A stretch of 64,000 bases of DNA from Streptomyces sp. NBC_01116 (GCF_041435495.1 NZ_CP108644.1:1-64000); one strand, 5' to 3'; counted from the stretch's first letter, positions 26,961-36,225 are shown. A program made the numbers and translations. The notes: generated by a model not told the origin, from the sequence alone.

Positions 26961-27779
26961 GTGATCAGCACAGGAGAGGCCGCCCGGCCCGGGGGCCGGG
27001 CGAGGCGAGTGGCCGTGGATCGTGGGAGCGGGTTCGAGGCGATGTTCCTCGATCCGGTGGGGCAGCCGGTTCAGCAGCGGTGGGCGGATGCCGCCATGAC
27101 CGTGGGATTCGAGGAGTTGCGACCGGTGTCGGCGTTCCCGGTGATCCCGGGGCGCCGCTGGGGGCCGGGTCTGTGGTGGTCGGCAACCACCGGGCGGCAC
27201 GTGGCCGCGGGTTCGAACGCGATGCGTACCCAGCTGATGGTCCTGGACCGCGACCCCGATGTGACCGGGCTCGCGGGGCGTCCGGTACGCGTGTTGTGGC
27301 GCGAGGAGCGGGGCCGGGTGCGTTCCTGGGTGCCGCAGCTGTTCGCCCGGTACCGCGACGGCACGGGTCTGCTGGCCGACTGCCCCAGCCACCCGGAGGC
27401 CGGCGGCGACCGGGCGGTGAAGGCCGCCGAAGCGGTGAGCGCGGCGTGTGAGGAGATCGGCTGGACCTACCGGCGCCTTGCGCCGCTCGACGACGTCCGG
27501 GCCGCCAATCTGAAATGGCTGGCCGGCTACCGCCACCCCCGCAACGCCGGCCGCACCGGCCTCATGCCCGCGGTGGTGGAGGCGTTCGCGCGGCCGCGGC
27601 CGCTGATCGAAGGTGCCGAAGCGGCCGGTGACCCGATCGAGGTCCTGCCGGTGGTCTTCCACGCCGTGTGGCACGGGCGGGTGACGGCAGCCCTGGAGGC
27701 GCCGCTGCATGAACGTGTCCTGGTCGGTCCTGCGGGCTGGAGTGGCCCGGGGCCGGGCATGGCGGGAGGGGCTCGGTGA
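26961..27779 (+). CDS. tnsA: TnsA-like transposase endonuclease subunit, active site apparently lost
   Basis: About 272 residues; the GTG at 26961 is chosen, but the start is uncertain (TTG 26931 and GTG 27009 are possible). It shares the actinobacterial TnsA-like layout: LWWSATTGRHV ... VLDRDPDVTGLAGRPVRVLW ... FARYRDGTGLLAD ... ANLKWLAGYRHPR. In active relatives, as I recall them, the helix before LDxDP has ESWLER, the next strand reads HxPDYFAR, and then DxRP. Here these read GSNAMR, WVPQLFAR and DCPS, so the catalytic Glu and Asp are missing. It overlaps tnsB by 4 bp. If TnsA cannot cut, transposition would be replicative (cointegrates); this is inference. Confidence 0.75.
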   Translation: MISTGEAARPGGRARRVAVDRGSGFEAMFLDPVGQPVQQRWADAAMTVGFEELRPVSAFPVIPGRRWGPGLWWSATTGRHVAAGSNAMRTQLMVLDRDPDVTGLAGRPVRVLWREERGRVRSWVPQLFARYRDGTGLLADCPSHPEAGGDRAVKAAEAVSAACEEIGWTYRRLAPLDDVRAANLKWLAGYRHPRNAGRTGLMPAVVEAFARPRPLIEGAEAAGDPIEVLPVVFHAVWHGRVTAALEAPLHERVLVGPAGWSGPGPGMAGGAR

Positions 27780-29890
27780 CCGCGCGGCGCAATGCCCGGC
27801 CATCGGTGAAGGTCGGGGCGCAGGTCCGGTTCCGCGGTGTGAAGTGGCAGGTGGTCGCCCTGTCCGGGCAGACCATTCACCTCGTCGGCCCGGGCGGCGG
27901 TGGCGAGGCGGTGCTCGCCGGGTACCTGTTCGCCGATCCCGGCTTCAGCGTCATCGGGGCCGATGTGCCGCAGGCGGTCCCGCAGTGGGGGCTGTTCGAG
28001 ACCGCCCCCGCCGCGGCGCGGGAGAAGGCTCTGGCCTGGCAGCGGCACGTGAGGGAAGTCGAATGCGGCCTTGCCGGCGGGCCCGGCAGTGCTGGAGCGG
28101 TGCGGGAGCAGTACGACCCAGAGCGGCACACGCTGGCCGAGCGGGAGCAGGCCAAGGCCGAGGAGCTGACCGCGCTCGGGTTCGGCCGTATCTCGCGCAC
28201 CACGGTGCAGCGCATGCGGCTCGCTTATCGCAAGCAGGGACTGTGGGGGCTCTTGGACCACCGCACCACTCGTGCCTCCAGCCCTACCGGGCGGTCCGAC
28301 GAACGGGTCGTCGCCGCCGTCCGTGAAGCGCTGCGCCGTCGGCGCGGGCGCTCCAAAGGCACCATCAACGGCCTGTTCCCGCTCATCAACCAGATCCTCG
28401 AAGATCAGCATGGCCCCGGCGCGGTGCCCGTGCCGTCCCAGGCGACGCTGTACCGGCTCGTCACCTCCCTCGCCCGCCCCGGCGAACTGCCCAGTGGTCC
28501 GGTGCGGCAGGTGCCCGCGAGTGTCGAGGGGCGGGCCTTCGCCCCTGCCACGGCGCTGCGGCCGGGCGAGCAGGTCCAGATCGACACCACCCGCCTGGAT
28601 GTCCTGGCCCTCTTCGACGACGGGCGCCTGGCCCGGCCCGAGCTGACCATCGCCGTCGACGTCGCCACCCGCGCCATCCTGGCCGCCGTGCTGTGCCCCA
28701 GCGCGACCAAAGCCGTCGACGCGGCCCTGCTGCTCGCGGAGATGGCGGTCCCGCACCCGGCCAGGCCAACCTGGCCGGACATCCTGCGCATGGACCACGC
28801 CCGCGCACTCCCCCACCAGCGGCTGGTCACGCTGGATGAGCGTCTTGCCGGTGCGGCGGCCCGGCCGGTCGTCCTGCCCGAGACGATCGTCGTCGACCGT
28901 GGCAAAGTCTTCGTCTCCGTCGCGTTCACCGCCGCCTGCGAGAGCCTCGGCATCAGTGTCCAGCCGGCCCCGCCCCGCGCCCCCACCGCGAAGGGCATCG
29001 TCGAGCGCACCTTCGGCTCCATCAACGCCCTGTTCTGCCAGCACCTGCCCGGCTACACCGGCTCCGACGTCACCCGCCGCGGCCCCGACACCGAGAAAGA
29101 CGCCTGCTACAGCGTCGCCCAGCTGCAGGACCTCCTCGATGAGTGGCTGGTGCACTACCACCACCGGCCCCACGAAGGGCTGCGCCACCCGATGATGCCC
29201 AGGAAGGCACTCACGCCGAACGAGATGTGGGCCGCGCTCGTCGCCGTCGCCGCCTATGTGCCCGTCCCGTTGACCGGGCGCGACTACCTCGAACTGCTCC
29301 CCGTGCGCTGGCAGGCCATCACCCCCGGCGGCATCACCATCCACCACCGCACCTACGACGCGGACCTCCTCGCCCCGCACCGCGGCCAGGCATCCCCCGT
29401 CGCCGGCCGCGGCGGGAAATGGGAGATCCACTACAACCCCCACGACGTGCGCCAGATCTGGGTCCGCCTCCCCGACGGTGAACTCACCGAGATTCCGTGG
29501 ATCCACCGCGACCACGTCCACCGGCCCTTCGACGAACGCACCTGGCAGCACATCCGCACCCAGGCCGTTGACGGCAACCACAGCGACGCCGAGCAGCACG
29601 AAGCCGGCCTCGCCGACGCCCTCGACCAGCTCATGCGCCGCGTCCACAGCGGCCACGCCACCACAACAGAGCAGGCACTCCTCGCCCGCACCGCTCACCT
29701 CCCGCTCCCCGAAGCCCGCGATGAGGACCACCGCACCGAAGCACCCGCCGACAACTTGGCGCAGCAAGGCAACGAAGGCAACGACGACTGCATCGACGAC
29801 CTCGATGACCTGCCCGACGACGACGTCAGCCCTGCCCCGGCCGCCGGATTCGGGCTCTACAACGCGCACGAGGAAGCCGACAAGTGGTGA
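27776..29890 (+). CDS. tnsB: TnsB-like DDE transposase (Mu/Tn7 type)
   Basis: A 704-residue protein from the GTG at 27776. A winged-HTH region at about residues 115-200 includes RISRTTVQRMRLAYRKQGLW. The RNase-H core has all three acidic residues: D270 in QIDTTRLD, D374 in VVDRGKVF and E410 in KGIVERTFG, with D-x35-E spacing typical of TnsB. A Mu-type C-terminal beta-barrel follows (GGITIHHRTYDADLL ... NPHDVRQIWVRLPDG), then an acidic tail. It catalyses strand transfer at transposon ends. It overlaps both neighbours by 4-7 bp, so the operon is translationally coupled. It appears intact. Confidence 0.9.
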   Translation: MTARRNARPSVKVGAQVRFRGVKWQVVALSGQTIHLVGPGGGGEAVLAGYLFADPGFSVIGADVPQAVPQWGLFETAPAAAREKALAWQRHVREVECGLAGGPGSAGAVREQYDPERHTLAEREQAKAEELTALGFGRISRTTVQRMRLAYRKQGLWGLLDHRTTRASSPTGRSDERVVAAVREALRRRRGRSKGTINGLFPLINQILEDQHGPGAVPVPSQATLYRLVTSLARPGELPSGPVRQVPASVEGRAFAPATALRPGEQVQIDTTRLDVLALFDDGRLARPELTIAVDVATRAILAAVLCPSATKAVDAALLLAEMAVPHPARPTWPDILRMDHARALPHQRLVTLDERLAGAAARPVVLPETIVVDRGKVFVSVAFTAACESLGISVQPAPPRAPTAKGIVERTFGSINALFCQHLPGYTGSDVTRRGPDTEKDACYSVAQLQDLLDEWLVHYHHRPHEGLRHPMMPRKALTPNEMWAALVAVAAYVPVPLTGRDYLELLPVRWQAITPGGITIHHRTYDADLLAPHRGQASPVAGRGGKWEIHYNPHDVRQIWVRLPDGELTEIPWIHRDHVHRPFDERTWQHIRTQAVDGNHSDAEQHEAGLADALDQLMRRVHSGHATTTEQALLARTAHLPLPEARDEDHRTEAPADNLAQQGNEGNDDCIDDLDDLPDDDVSPAPAAGFGLYNAHEEADKW

Positions 29891-30927
29891 ACCCGAGCCC
29901 GCCAAACGCGAGCAGCACACCAGCCGGCGACAGCGGCGGGGCCGAATTGTCCTGGCCGCTGACCACCTGGCAGGGCTGGCACCGCTTCGCCACCGCCGAC
30001 CCCGTCGTCCCTCCCCGGCCCGGCGACCGGCCCCGCAGTACGGAGGAACGCCTGGCCTACCACTCCAGCTTCGTCACCATCCGCACCCCCGCCATCCACA
30101 CCCTGGCCACCCAAGTCCGCACCCTGATGATCCTCGGACGCCATCAGCAGACCACCGCACGGCCCTCACTGATCGTCACCGGACCCGCCGCAGCCGGGAA
30201 AACCACCGCCCTCCTGAACGTCGGACGTACCTGCCACCTCGCCCACACACGCAAAAACCCACCGCCACCGGGATCAGCACACGCCGCGGTACCCGTCGCG
30301 TATGTTCTGGTCCCGCCCGGCGCCACCGCGAAAACCCTCATCACCGAATTCGCCCGCTACCTCGGCATCCCCGTAACCGCGCGCATGACCCAGACCCAGA
30401 TCACCGAAGCCGTCTGCCACACCTACACCCAAGCCGGCATCCAGCTGGTGATGATCGACGAGATCCACCGCCTCAACCCCCGCACCACCACCGGCGCCCA
30501 AACCGCCGACCTTCTGAAAGACCTCAGCGAACGCCTCCCCGCGACATTCGTCTACGCCGGCATCAACGTCACCGACACCCCCCTGTTCACCGGCACCCGC
30601 GGCGCCCAACTCGCCGGACGCGCCACCCTCGTCGACTGCGGCCCCCTCTCCGCCCGCCACGGCAAGCGTGAACCCTTCCGCGACGTCATCACCGACATCG
30701 AAAACCACCTCGACCTCCAGCAGCACAAACCCGGCACCCTCCCCCGCCACACCCCCTACCTCCACCAGCGCACCGCAGGCCGCATCGGATCCCTCACCCG
30801 ACTCATCCGCCAAGCCGCCATCACCGCCATCCACGACGGCACCGAACGCATCACCAAAACCACCCTCGACACCATCCGCCTCGACCACCTCGCCGAAACC
30901 CAACACCGCCCGCGCCGAGGCCGATAG
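29884..30927 (+). CDS. tniB: TniB/TnsC-like AAA+ ATPase of the transposon
   Basis: A 347-residue protein from the GTG at 29884, overlapping the tnsB stop. Walker A is GPAAAGKTT (G100-T108, K106); Walker B is VMIDEIHRL (D192, E193). Near the C-terminus are EPFRDVITDIE and RIGSLTRLIRQAAITAI, typical of TniB. The protein couples target proteins (TniQ) to the transposase through an ATP-bound filament. It looks functional. A second, partial copy of its C-terminus lies 230 bp downstream. Confidence 0.9.
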   Translation: MVNPSPPNASSTPAGDSGGAELSWPLTTWQGWHRFATADPVVPPRPGDRPRSTEERLAYHSSFVTIRTPAIHTLATQVRTLMILGRHQQTTARPSLIVTGPAAAGKTTALLNVGRTCHLAHTRKNPPPPGSAHAAVPVAYVLVPPGATAKTLITEFARYLGIPVTARMTQTQITEAVCHTYTQAGIQLVMIDEIHRLNPRTTTGAQTADLLKDLSERLPATFVYAGINVTDTPLFTGTRGAQLAGRATLVDCGPLSARHGKREPFRDVITDIENHLDLQQHKPGTLPRHTPYLHQRTAGRIGSLTRLIRQAAITAIHDGTERITKTTLDTIRLDHLAETQHRPRRGR

Positions 30928-31008
30928 GCACACCTGGCAGCCAGGCAAAAGGCTCTGACCAGCACAAACACCAATCGGGCCTTTACACGCTAGAACTACC
31001 TACAACAC

Positions 31009-31068
31009 ACCCAGCTGCCCTCAGCGCAGAACACATAACCCCAGCTCAGATACGCCGACCCAGCTGCC
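31009..31068. repeat. short repeated words between tniB and the tniB' remnant
   Basis: ACCCAGCTGCC occurs at 31009-31019 and 31058-31068, with a related CCCCAGCTCAG at 31039-31049. All are direct, in a non-coding gap just after the intact operon. TnsB binding sites at transposon ends are repeated in this way, but the words are short and could be chance. Confidence 0.3.
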
Positions 31069-31157
31069 AAGACCGCCAATCCCACCTCTCAGCGAACCAG
31101 CAACACCCCAGACCAGCCGCCCCGCCGCACACCAACAAACCCCCCTCCCAGCGTTAA

Positions 31158-31443
31158 CGAAGAGCCCTTCCGCGATCTCATCACCGCGATGGAAAGCGCG
31201 CTCGACCTGCGCCACCACCGGCCCGGGACCCTCCCCAAGCTGGCTCCCTACTTGCACGAGCGCACCGCCGGCCGCCTCGGCAGCCTCGCCCGCCTCATCC
31301 GCCAGGCCGCCATCACCGCCCTCATCGACGGCACCGAACGGATCACCAAAACCACCCTCGACGCGATCCGCCTCGACCACCTCGCCGAACAGCACCACCG
31401 CCCCTACACGCGGCCGCGAAGCCGGAGTACCAGCACCTCGTGA
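31158..31443 (+). pseudogene. tniB' : C-terminal fragment of a second TniB
   Basis: About 95 residues starting EEPFRDLITAME and continuing LGSLARLIRQAAITAL and TKTTLDAIRLDHLAE. It aligns with the last third of the intact TniB (roughly three quarters of residues the same by eye). The ATPase domain is missing. Its stop overlaps the GTG of the following tniQ remnant, preserving the native gene order. Confidence 0.8.
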
Positions 31444-32377
31444 GCCGGTCAAACGTCACAACCCGCGCCGCAACAGGGACCGGCGCCGCACGGCGCATCG
31501 TCGTCGCGGGGGCCTGGCTTCGAGTCCCGTCAGCCGCACCGGGCGTGCTCCGTGTACGGCCGCTGCGGGGCGAAGCAACCGCCTCCTACACTCAGCGTCT
31601 CGCTGATGCCTACTGGCTGACGCTGCCCCAGCTCCTCGACGGCGCTGGCATCGCCCTTCACGGCCACGGTGCCCCACCCGCGGCTGAACTCCACCTCAGC
31701 CGCAACGCGGCCCAGCACTTCGCCGTCCTGACCAGCACCCCACTCCCCCACCTGACGCGCGCCCTGCCCTGCCTCGCCGCCAACGACGACGCCCACGCCA
31801 CCGGGGCGGCCGCACGCTGGAAGCGGCTCGAGTCCGCACAGCAGCCCGTCCGCGCCTGCACCCTGTGCACCCGCCACCGCAGCGACGGCGCCACCGATAC
31901 CGCATGGGTGCAAGCGGCGCCGCAACGGCTGGTGTGCCCACGGCATCAGCAAGCCGCTCCCGACCGCCGACTCACCTCCACCGTCCACACCCAAGGGGTG
32001 CCCGAACTCGCCGCCGCGCACCACAGCCACCAGCGCCTCCTACAGCACCCACGTGCCGACACCGCCTGGACCGCAGCACACGCCATCACCACCAGCAACA
32101 CATCACCCACCGCTGGCACACCCGCCTGACCCGGCTTTGCGCGACCAACCCCCACCTGACCACCACGGGCAACGCCTCCCCAGCCCTGCTGACCCGCGAC
32201 CTGGTGACCTATCCCGAAACCGTTGCCCTCGCCCGCATACTCGCCACTCTGCCGAACCGGCCACATCGCACCACCGACGACGCCCTCAGCCTCATCGCCC
32301 ACCGACTCGGCCTGTCCCGCCTGGCCAGCAACGCGAACGATCCCCTCCGCGTCTTCCTCACCCACACACGCCACTGA
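31440..32377 (+). pseudogene. tniQ' : frameshifted third TniQ
   Basis: The first frame (GTG at 31440) contains RPLRGEATASYTQRLADAYW and a zinc knuckle CTLCTRH ... LVCPRHQ. Near 32095 the frame changes; the downstream frame reads TRDLVTYPETVALARILATL, the conserved TniQ motif also seen in the 20.4 kb protein, and ends at 32377. The protein lacks a longer C-terminal region and is not functional as read. With tniB' it marks the 3' end of an older, related transposon. Confidence 0.75.
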
Positions 32378-33163
32378 CCAGCATCGTCCGGAACCCCAAC
32401 CCTCCAGAGAACGCAGCCGCCTATAGACGCACCACCACATTTACGAGAAACCCAAGATCAATCCCACACAACTACCGGACCACAGGCCAAGCGCCCGAAC
32501 AACCAAACCGAACACGCCAGCAAGCCACGCCCATCACGCCCGAACACAGCAGCTTCAGCCGTCCTGAGTCCCACCCCAAAGACGGGACACCAGACCAACG
32601 CAGTCCAACCCCCTGAAGATCACCGATCCGTCACAACCAACTCGCGGATCCGCTGCTCGTCAGCGTCGCTGGCGGAGAGAGTGGAGTTCATGGTGTCCAT
32701 GGGGGCAAAACTAGAACCTCGACCTCGGTTGAGGTCAACTCCTCTCGCTGACCGCGCTGTCGCCAGGTGCACATGGCGCAAGGGCGAGAACCTTCACGCG
32801 TACGCATCCCGGGAGGCCCTGGTGCCTTCCGGTGGCGCCGGAGGGCACCGGGCTCCTGGCCGGTTCAGGGCATGCGGGTGGCTACTGCTGCTGGCGGGCG
32901 GTGTGTTCCTGGTCTATGGCGCGTTGCAGGTGCCACAACGTGACCGCAGAGAGCAGGCCGCCGAGCCGGGCGGCCCCCCGCAGGAGGACGGCGAGTTCGG
33001 TGATGCCGGGGCTTTCGGGGGAACTGGCCGGGTAGCTGGCCGCCGCTACCCAGCCGTTCGATGGTCGGCTGAGCCATGCACGGCAGGGTCAGCCGGGAGC
33101 AGTACGGAGCTTCTTAGGGGTCATAGCTGGGATCAGGTACCACCTTCATGGCAGTGAGCCAGC
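32378..33163. other. gene-poor region with a possible minus-strand fragment
   Basis: Nearly 790 bp without a convincing gene. On the minus strand, from about 33062 down to 32890, one frame reads SYPASSPESPGITELAVLLR and LSAVTLWHLQRAI, which looks like a piece of a real helical protein but has no start or end. The plus-strand open frame at 32681-33157 is compositionally unlike its neighbours and is not called. Confidence 0.35.
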
Positions 33164-33451
33164 TCAGGCGTCTTCTCCGGGATCCAGGAAGACCGGGGTG
33201 CCGCGCCCCTGTTCGTCCCTTCTCCGTGTCAGCCGGTCCCAGTCCCGGCCCATCGCGGACGCGAGGGACAGGTACCCGCGGTCCTGGAGTCCGCGGTCGG
33301 CGGCGTCCAGGCCGGCGGCCGTGAAGAAGTCGCGGACCACGCCTGACTCCTGGAGGAGGCTGATGTGCCAGCCGCCACCGGAGGCCGGGTAAGCAACCGC
33401 GTACCAGGGCGCCGGAGTGCCCGCACCGCCTCCAGCACCTCCAGCCCCCAA
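33164..33451 (-). CDS. hypothetical protein, start uncertain
   Basis: The C-terminal part looks coding (WHISLLQESGVVRDFFTAAG, LSLASAMGRDWDRLTRR). A different frame just upstream (to about 33567) encodes a Pro/Ala-rich segment ending ASWGLEVLEAV, so the original gene may be longer and broken near 33440. No family was recognised. Confidence 0.4.
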   Translation of the reverse strand: MGAGGAGGGAGTPAPWYAVAYPASGGGWHISLLQESGVVRDFFTAAGLDAADRGLQDRGYLSLASAMGRDWDRLTRRRDEQGRGTPVFLDPGEDA

Positions 33452-33634
33452 GACGCTGCGGGCTCGGGCAGGGCGGGCACGGACGCGGGTGGGAGCGCGG
33501 GTACGGGTGCGGCAGGGAGGGGCGGGCCGGGCACGGTGGGCGCGGGCGGGGCGGGTAAGCGGCTCATGATCGGGAACCTAGCAGTGCGCCAGCGGCCTGG
33601 TCAGAGGGCTTTCGGACGGTTCGGGGTGTGGTGG

Positions 33635-34186
33635 TCAGGCGGAGCCAAAGAAGAGGCTGCCCGGGGCGTCCGGGTCGTTCAGCAGGAAGTACTGGTGGAT
33701 CGCCCGGAGGAACTCCGGGCGGGAGACCGCGTCGTCGCCGTTGGTGTCCAGTGTCCTGAACGCCTGCAGGGCTTCGGCTTCTTCCAGGTCCCACACGTCG
33801 GTCAGGAAGCGGGTGTACTCCTCCCGGCTGATCTCGTTGTCGCCGTTGACGTCGATCACGTCGAAGAGCACGTGGCCGAGCCCGTCGGCCACGTTCAGCC
33901 GGCTCGTATCAGCGCTCGCCAGACGGACAGCGGCGACGTACTGGTCCCTGCTCAGCCGGTCCCCCTGAACACCGGCGTGGCGCAGCAGCTCCAGCCAGTA
34001 GGACTGGAAGAAGGCGTGCAGGGCGCGGGCCCGGCGGTCATCGGGGCCCAGGTGGTAGGCGTTGAGGTAGCGGTCGGCAAGCCTTTGGTAGTCCGACCAG
34101 TCGAGGTGACCGTCACGGTCGCTGTCCAGGGCGGCGAAGGAGCGGCCCACCTTCGTGGCGATGATGTCGGGTGCGGCGGTGCCCAT
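33635..34186 (-). CDS. EF-hand calcium-binding protein (calerythrin-like)
   Basis: A 183-residue protein from the ATG at 34186, preceded by AGAGGA. Three good EF-hand loops are visible: DSDRDGHLDWSD (residues 21-32), DVNGDNEISREE and DTNGDDAVSRPE. A fourth, at GVQGDRLSRDQ, is degenerate. Four-hand organisation with one non-binding hand is typical of the calerythrin/CabB group of actinobacterial cytosolic calcium sensors or buffers. There is no signal peptide. It is monocistronic. Confidence 0.9.
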   Translation of the reverse strand: MGTAAPDIIATKVGRSFAALDSDRDGHLDWSDYQRLADRYLNAYHLGPDDRRARALHAFFQSYWLELLRHAGVQGDRLSRDQYVAAVRLASADTSRLNVADGLGHVLFDVIDVNGDNEISREEYTRFLTDVWDLEEAEALQAFRTLDTNGDDAVSRPEFLRAIHQYFLLNDPDAPGSLFFGSA

Positions 34187-34769
34187 GGCGGTGGTCCTCT
34201 GCGAAGAGTTGGAACAGCGGGTAAGGATCATCGTCACGTGCCGGACAGTGCGGTATCGGGCAGACGGGCCCTGTGTCACCCCTTCAGACGTATGGCACTC
34301 ACCGCACCCACCGGTCATGGCACCGGGGGCGGGGCCTTCGGTCACCGGAACGTCTCTACCGGGCCGGGAAGGAGCACGGCAGGAGGGACAGGATGAGGGT
34401 GCCCCATCCGTCGGCCCCGCCGAGGAATGATCCGGTGACGTCCATGGACGCGTTGCGGAAGCTGGACGGTGGGTGGGTCGCTGTGACGTGAATGCCGGGC
34501 GCCTGTGTGAACGGGCGCCTCCATGCCAGCCCGCTGTCTTCGGGGCCGGCACCCACGGGAGCAGCATGGTCACCAAGTGACGGCCATGAGCACGACGGCT
34601 GGGCTGCATGGGCAGGGACAACCGTGGCCATCATGGCTGACGCCCACCTGATGCCTCCGCCGCGCCCGTTCACAGCCGGACAGCCACGCGCCCGTTCACA
34701 GCCGGACAGCCACGCGCTCGGTCCCGGCTAGCTGGCGGGACCGAGCGTAGTAGCGGTCCGGGGTTGGGC
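34187..34769. other. intergenic region with a 26-bp tandem duplication and a terminator
   Basis: No gene is called in these 580 bp. A 26-bp unit (CGCGCCCGTTCACAGCCGGA...) is repeated exactly at 34661-34686 and 34687-34712, followed directly by the hairpin at 34715-34747. The rest shows nothing I can support. Confidence 0.6.
34715..34747 (-). terminator. hairpin after the secreted-protein operon
   Basis: CGCTCGGTCCCG and CGGGACCGAGCG form a 12-bp stem with a 9-nt loop, 23 bp beyond the stop of the minus-strand gene ending at 34770. Confidence 0.65.
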
Positions 34770-35651
34770 TCAGTGGGTGCTTGCGCGGCGGCGCCGGCGG
34801 AGCACGACGGCTCCGCCCGCGAGGACGAGTGCCGCGCTGGAACTGCTGGCAAGAAGCAGGGTGGAGGACGGGGTGTCGTCCTGCGTCTGATGGAGGTTGT
34901 AGCCGCTGGAGTAGCCGGTGGTGTCGTACTCCGAGCCGGGCAGTTTGTCGGCGTAGCGGTCCTTGACCAGTTTCTGGTAGTCGCCGAGTGACACCGATGC
35001 CTGGCCGCCGAGTCCTTGCCGGGCCTGGTCGTTGAGGGGCTCCACGGTGGTGAGTTTGAGCTGGTACCAGCCGCGGATCTGCGGTTCGGTGAAGACCAGT
35101 GTGCCCAGGGTGGCTTTGCTGGCGTATGCGGCGTCGTGGTCGCCGTCGCGCACGGCTGCCAGGTGCCAGCCACCGCCCTGGGTGGGGGCGAGCATGACGG
35201 TGGCGTTGCGGCCGTTGACGGTGGCGCTGAGCGAGGACACCAGCTGTGTCAGCTTGATCGCGTCGGTGGGCAGTGGCTTTGCGGTGCCCGCGACGAACTC
35301 GGGGGTGATCTCGTTCAGTGCCACCGGGTCTTTGATCGTGAAGGCTGGGAGGCCCTGGCAGGGCTCGGCTGTTTCGGGAATCGTCTGCACCGGCCCGTCG
35401 GCGCCGTCGGTGGGTACCGGAGTGCGCAGGAAGTTGCAGACGGTGTTGCGGACCTCGGTTGACTTCACCGCGTCGAGGGCGGCCTGGTAGTCAGGGATGT
35501 CGGCGGGGAGAGGGTCCTTGGCGGGGGCTGAGTGTGCCGGACCGGCGACGGAAAGCAGCGCGGACGCACTCACGGCGATAAGGAGGGACAGGCGGGAGGA
35601 GCGAGAGGCTGCCCGCCTGCTGGACTTCTTGGTTCCGCTGGTGTCGCTCAT
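34770..35651 (-). CDS. secreted, C-terminally anchored protein of unknown function
   Basis: A 293-residue protein from the ATG at 35651. It has a signal peptide (basic start, LSLLIAVSASALLSVAGPAHSA) and a C-terminal hydrophobic helix (TLLLASSSSAALVLAGGAVVL) with an RRRRR stop-transfer tail, so it is probably displayed on the outer face of the membrane. The middle contains one Cys pair (VCNFLRTP, EPCQGLP) and a TQGGGWHLAAVRDGD motif. It lies 10 bp after the cysteine-protease gene and is surely co-transcribed, so it may be its substrate, anchor or inhibitor. No family was recognised. Confidence 0.75.
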   Translation of the reverse strand: MSDTSGTKKSSRRAASRSSRLSLLIAVSASALLSVAGPAHSAPAKDPLPADIPDYQAALDAVKSTEVRNTVCNFLRTPVPTDGADGPVQTIPETAEPCQGLPAFTIKDPVALNEITPEFVAGTAKPLPTDAIKLTQLVSSLSATVNGRNATVMLAPTQGGGWHLAAVRDGDHDAAYASKATLGTLVFTEPQIRGWYQLKLTTVEPLNDQARQGLGGQASVSLGDYQKLVKDRYADKLPGSEYDTTGYSSGYNLHQTQDDTPSSTLLLASSSSAALVLAGGAVVLRRRRRASTH

Positions 35652-35661
35652 GTCGCCTGCC

Positions 35662-36225
35662 TTAGCGGGAGATACCGATGCGGGAGTGGGTCCACTTGGA
35701 GGAGCCGTTGCTCACGTAGTCGTTGTAGTTCCACCACGTGTACGTGGTGGTGTCCGGCCACGGGTCGGCCACGGCGATCCTGTTGTTCGACGTGTCGAAG
35801 CCGTAGACCACGTTCATGTGGCCGCCTCCGGACGTCCACCCGATGCGGGCACCGATCGGCCGGGCCGCCTTGACGTCGGTGTACACCTGGTCGAACGTGG
35901 CAGCGCTGCTCAGGCCGGAGCCGGTGTGGGTCATGCCCAGGCTGCTCCAGCCCTTGGCCATGTCACCGAGCGTGGCGGGCTGGTTGTTGCAACCGTATTG
36001 GGGCTGGGCCCGGTCGCAGAAGTCCGTCTGTGTGGAGCCGAAGCCCTGGAACTTGGCGATGGTCAGCCCGGAGGCGACCCAGCACCACTGGGTCTTCTCC
36101 TGCTTCAGCATGCTGATGTTGTCCTGGCCCGCTTCGGCGTGGGCTGTGCCTCCCGCGGTCGCGAGCGATCCCAAGGCGGCCAGCGCGATGGCCGACGCCG
36201 TGGCTCTGTACCTGAACCTGCCCAT
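35662..36225 (-). CDS. secreted papain-like cysteine protease (AvrRpt2-type)
   Basis: The ATG at 36225 follows AGGAAA. It encodes 187 residues with a signal peptide ending near GTAHA. The catalytic triad can be read: C48 in QWCWVASG, H136 in GGGHMNVVYGF and D154 in VADPWP. The spacing and flanking sequence fit the AvrRpt2/C70-like papain family, in which many actinobacterial members are short secreted proteases. It is the first gene of a two-gene operon. Target unknown. Confidence 0.8.
   Translation of the reverse strand: MGRFRYRATASAIALAALGSLATAGGTAHAEAGQDNISMLKQEKTQWCWVASGLTIAKFQGFGSTQTDFCDRAQPQYGCNNQPATLGDMAKGWSSLGMTHTGSGLSSAATFDQVYTDVKAARPIGARIGWTSGGGHMNVVYGFDTSNNRIAVADPWPDTTTYTWWNYNDYVSNGSSKWTHSRIGISR

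Noticed and set aside
27527..29920. 797-residue minus-strand frame opposite tnsA/tnsB
   Set aside because: TnsB has the full DDE triad on the plus strand; the antisense product is low-complexity.
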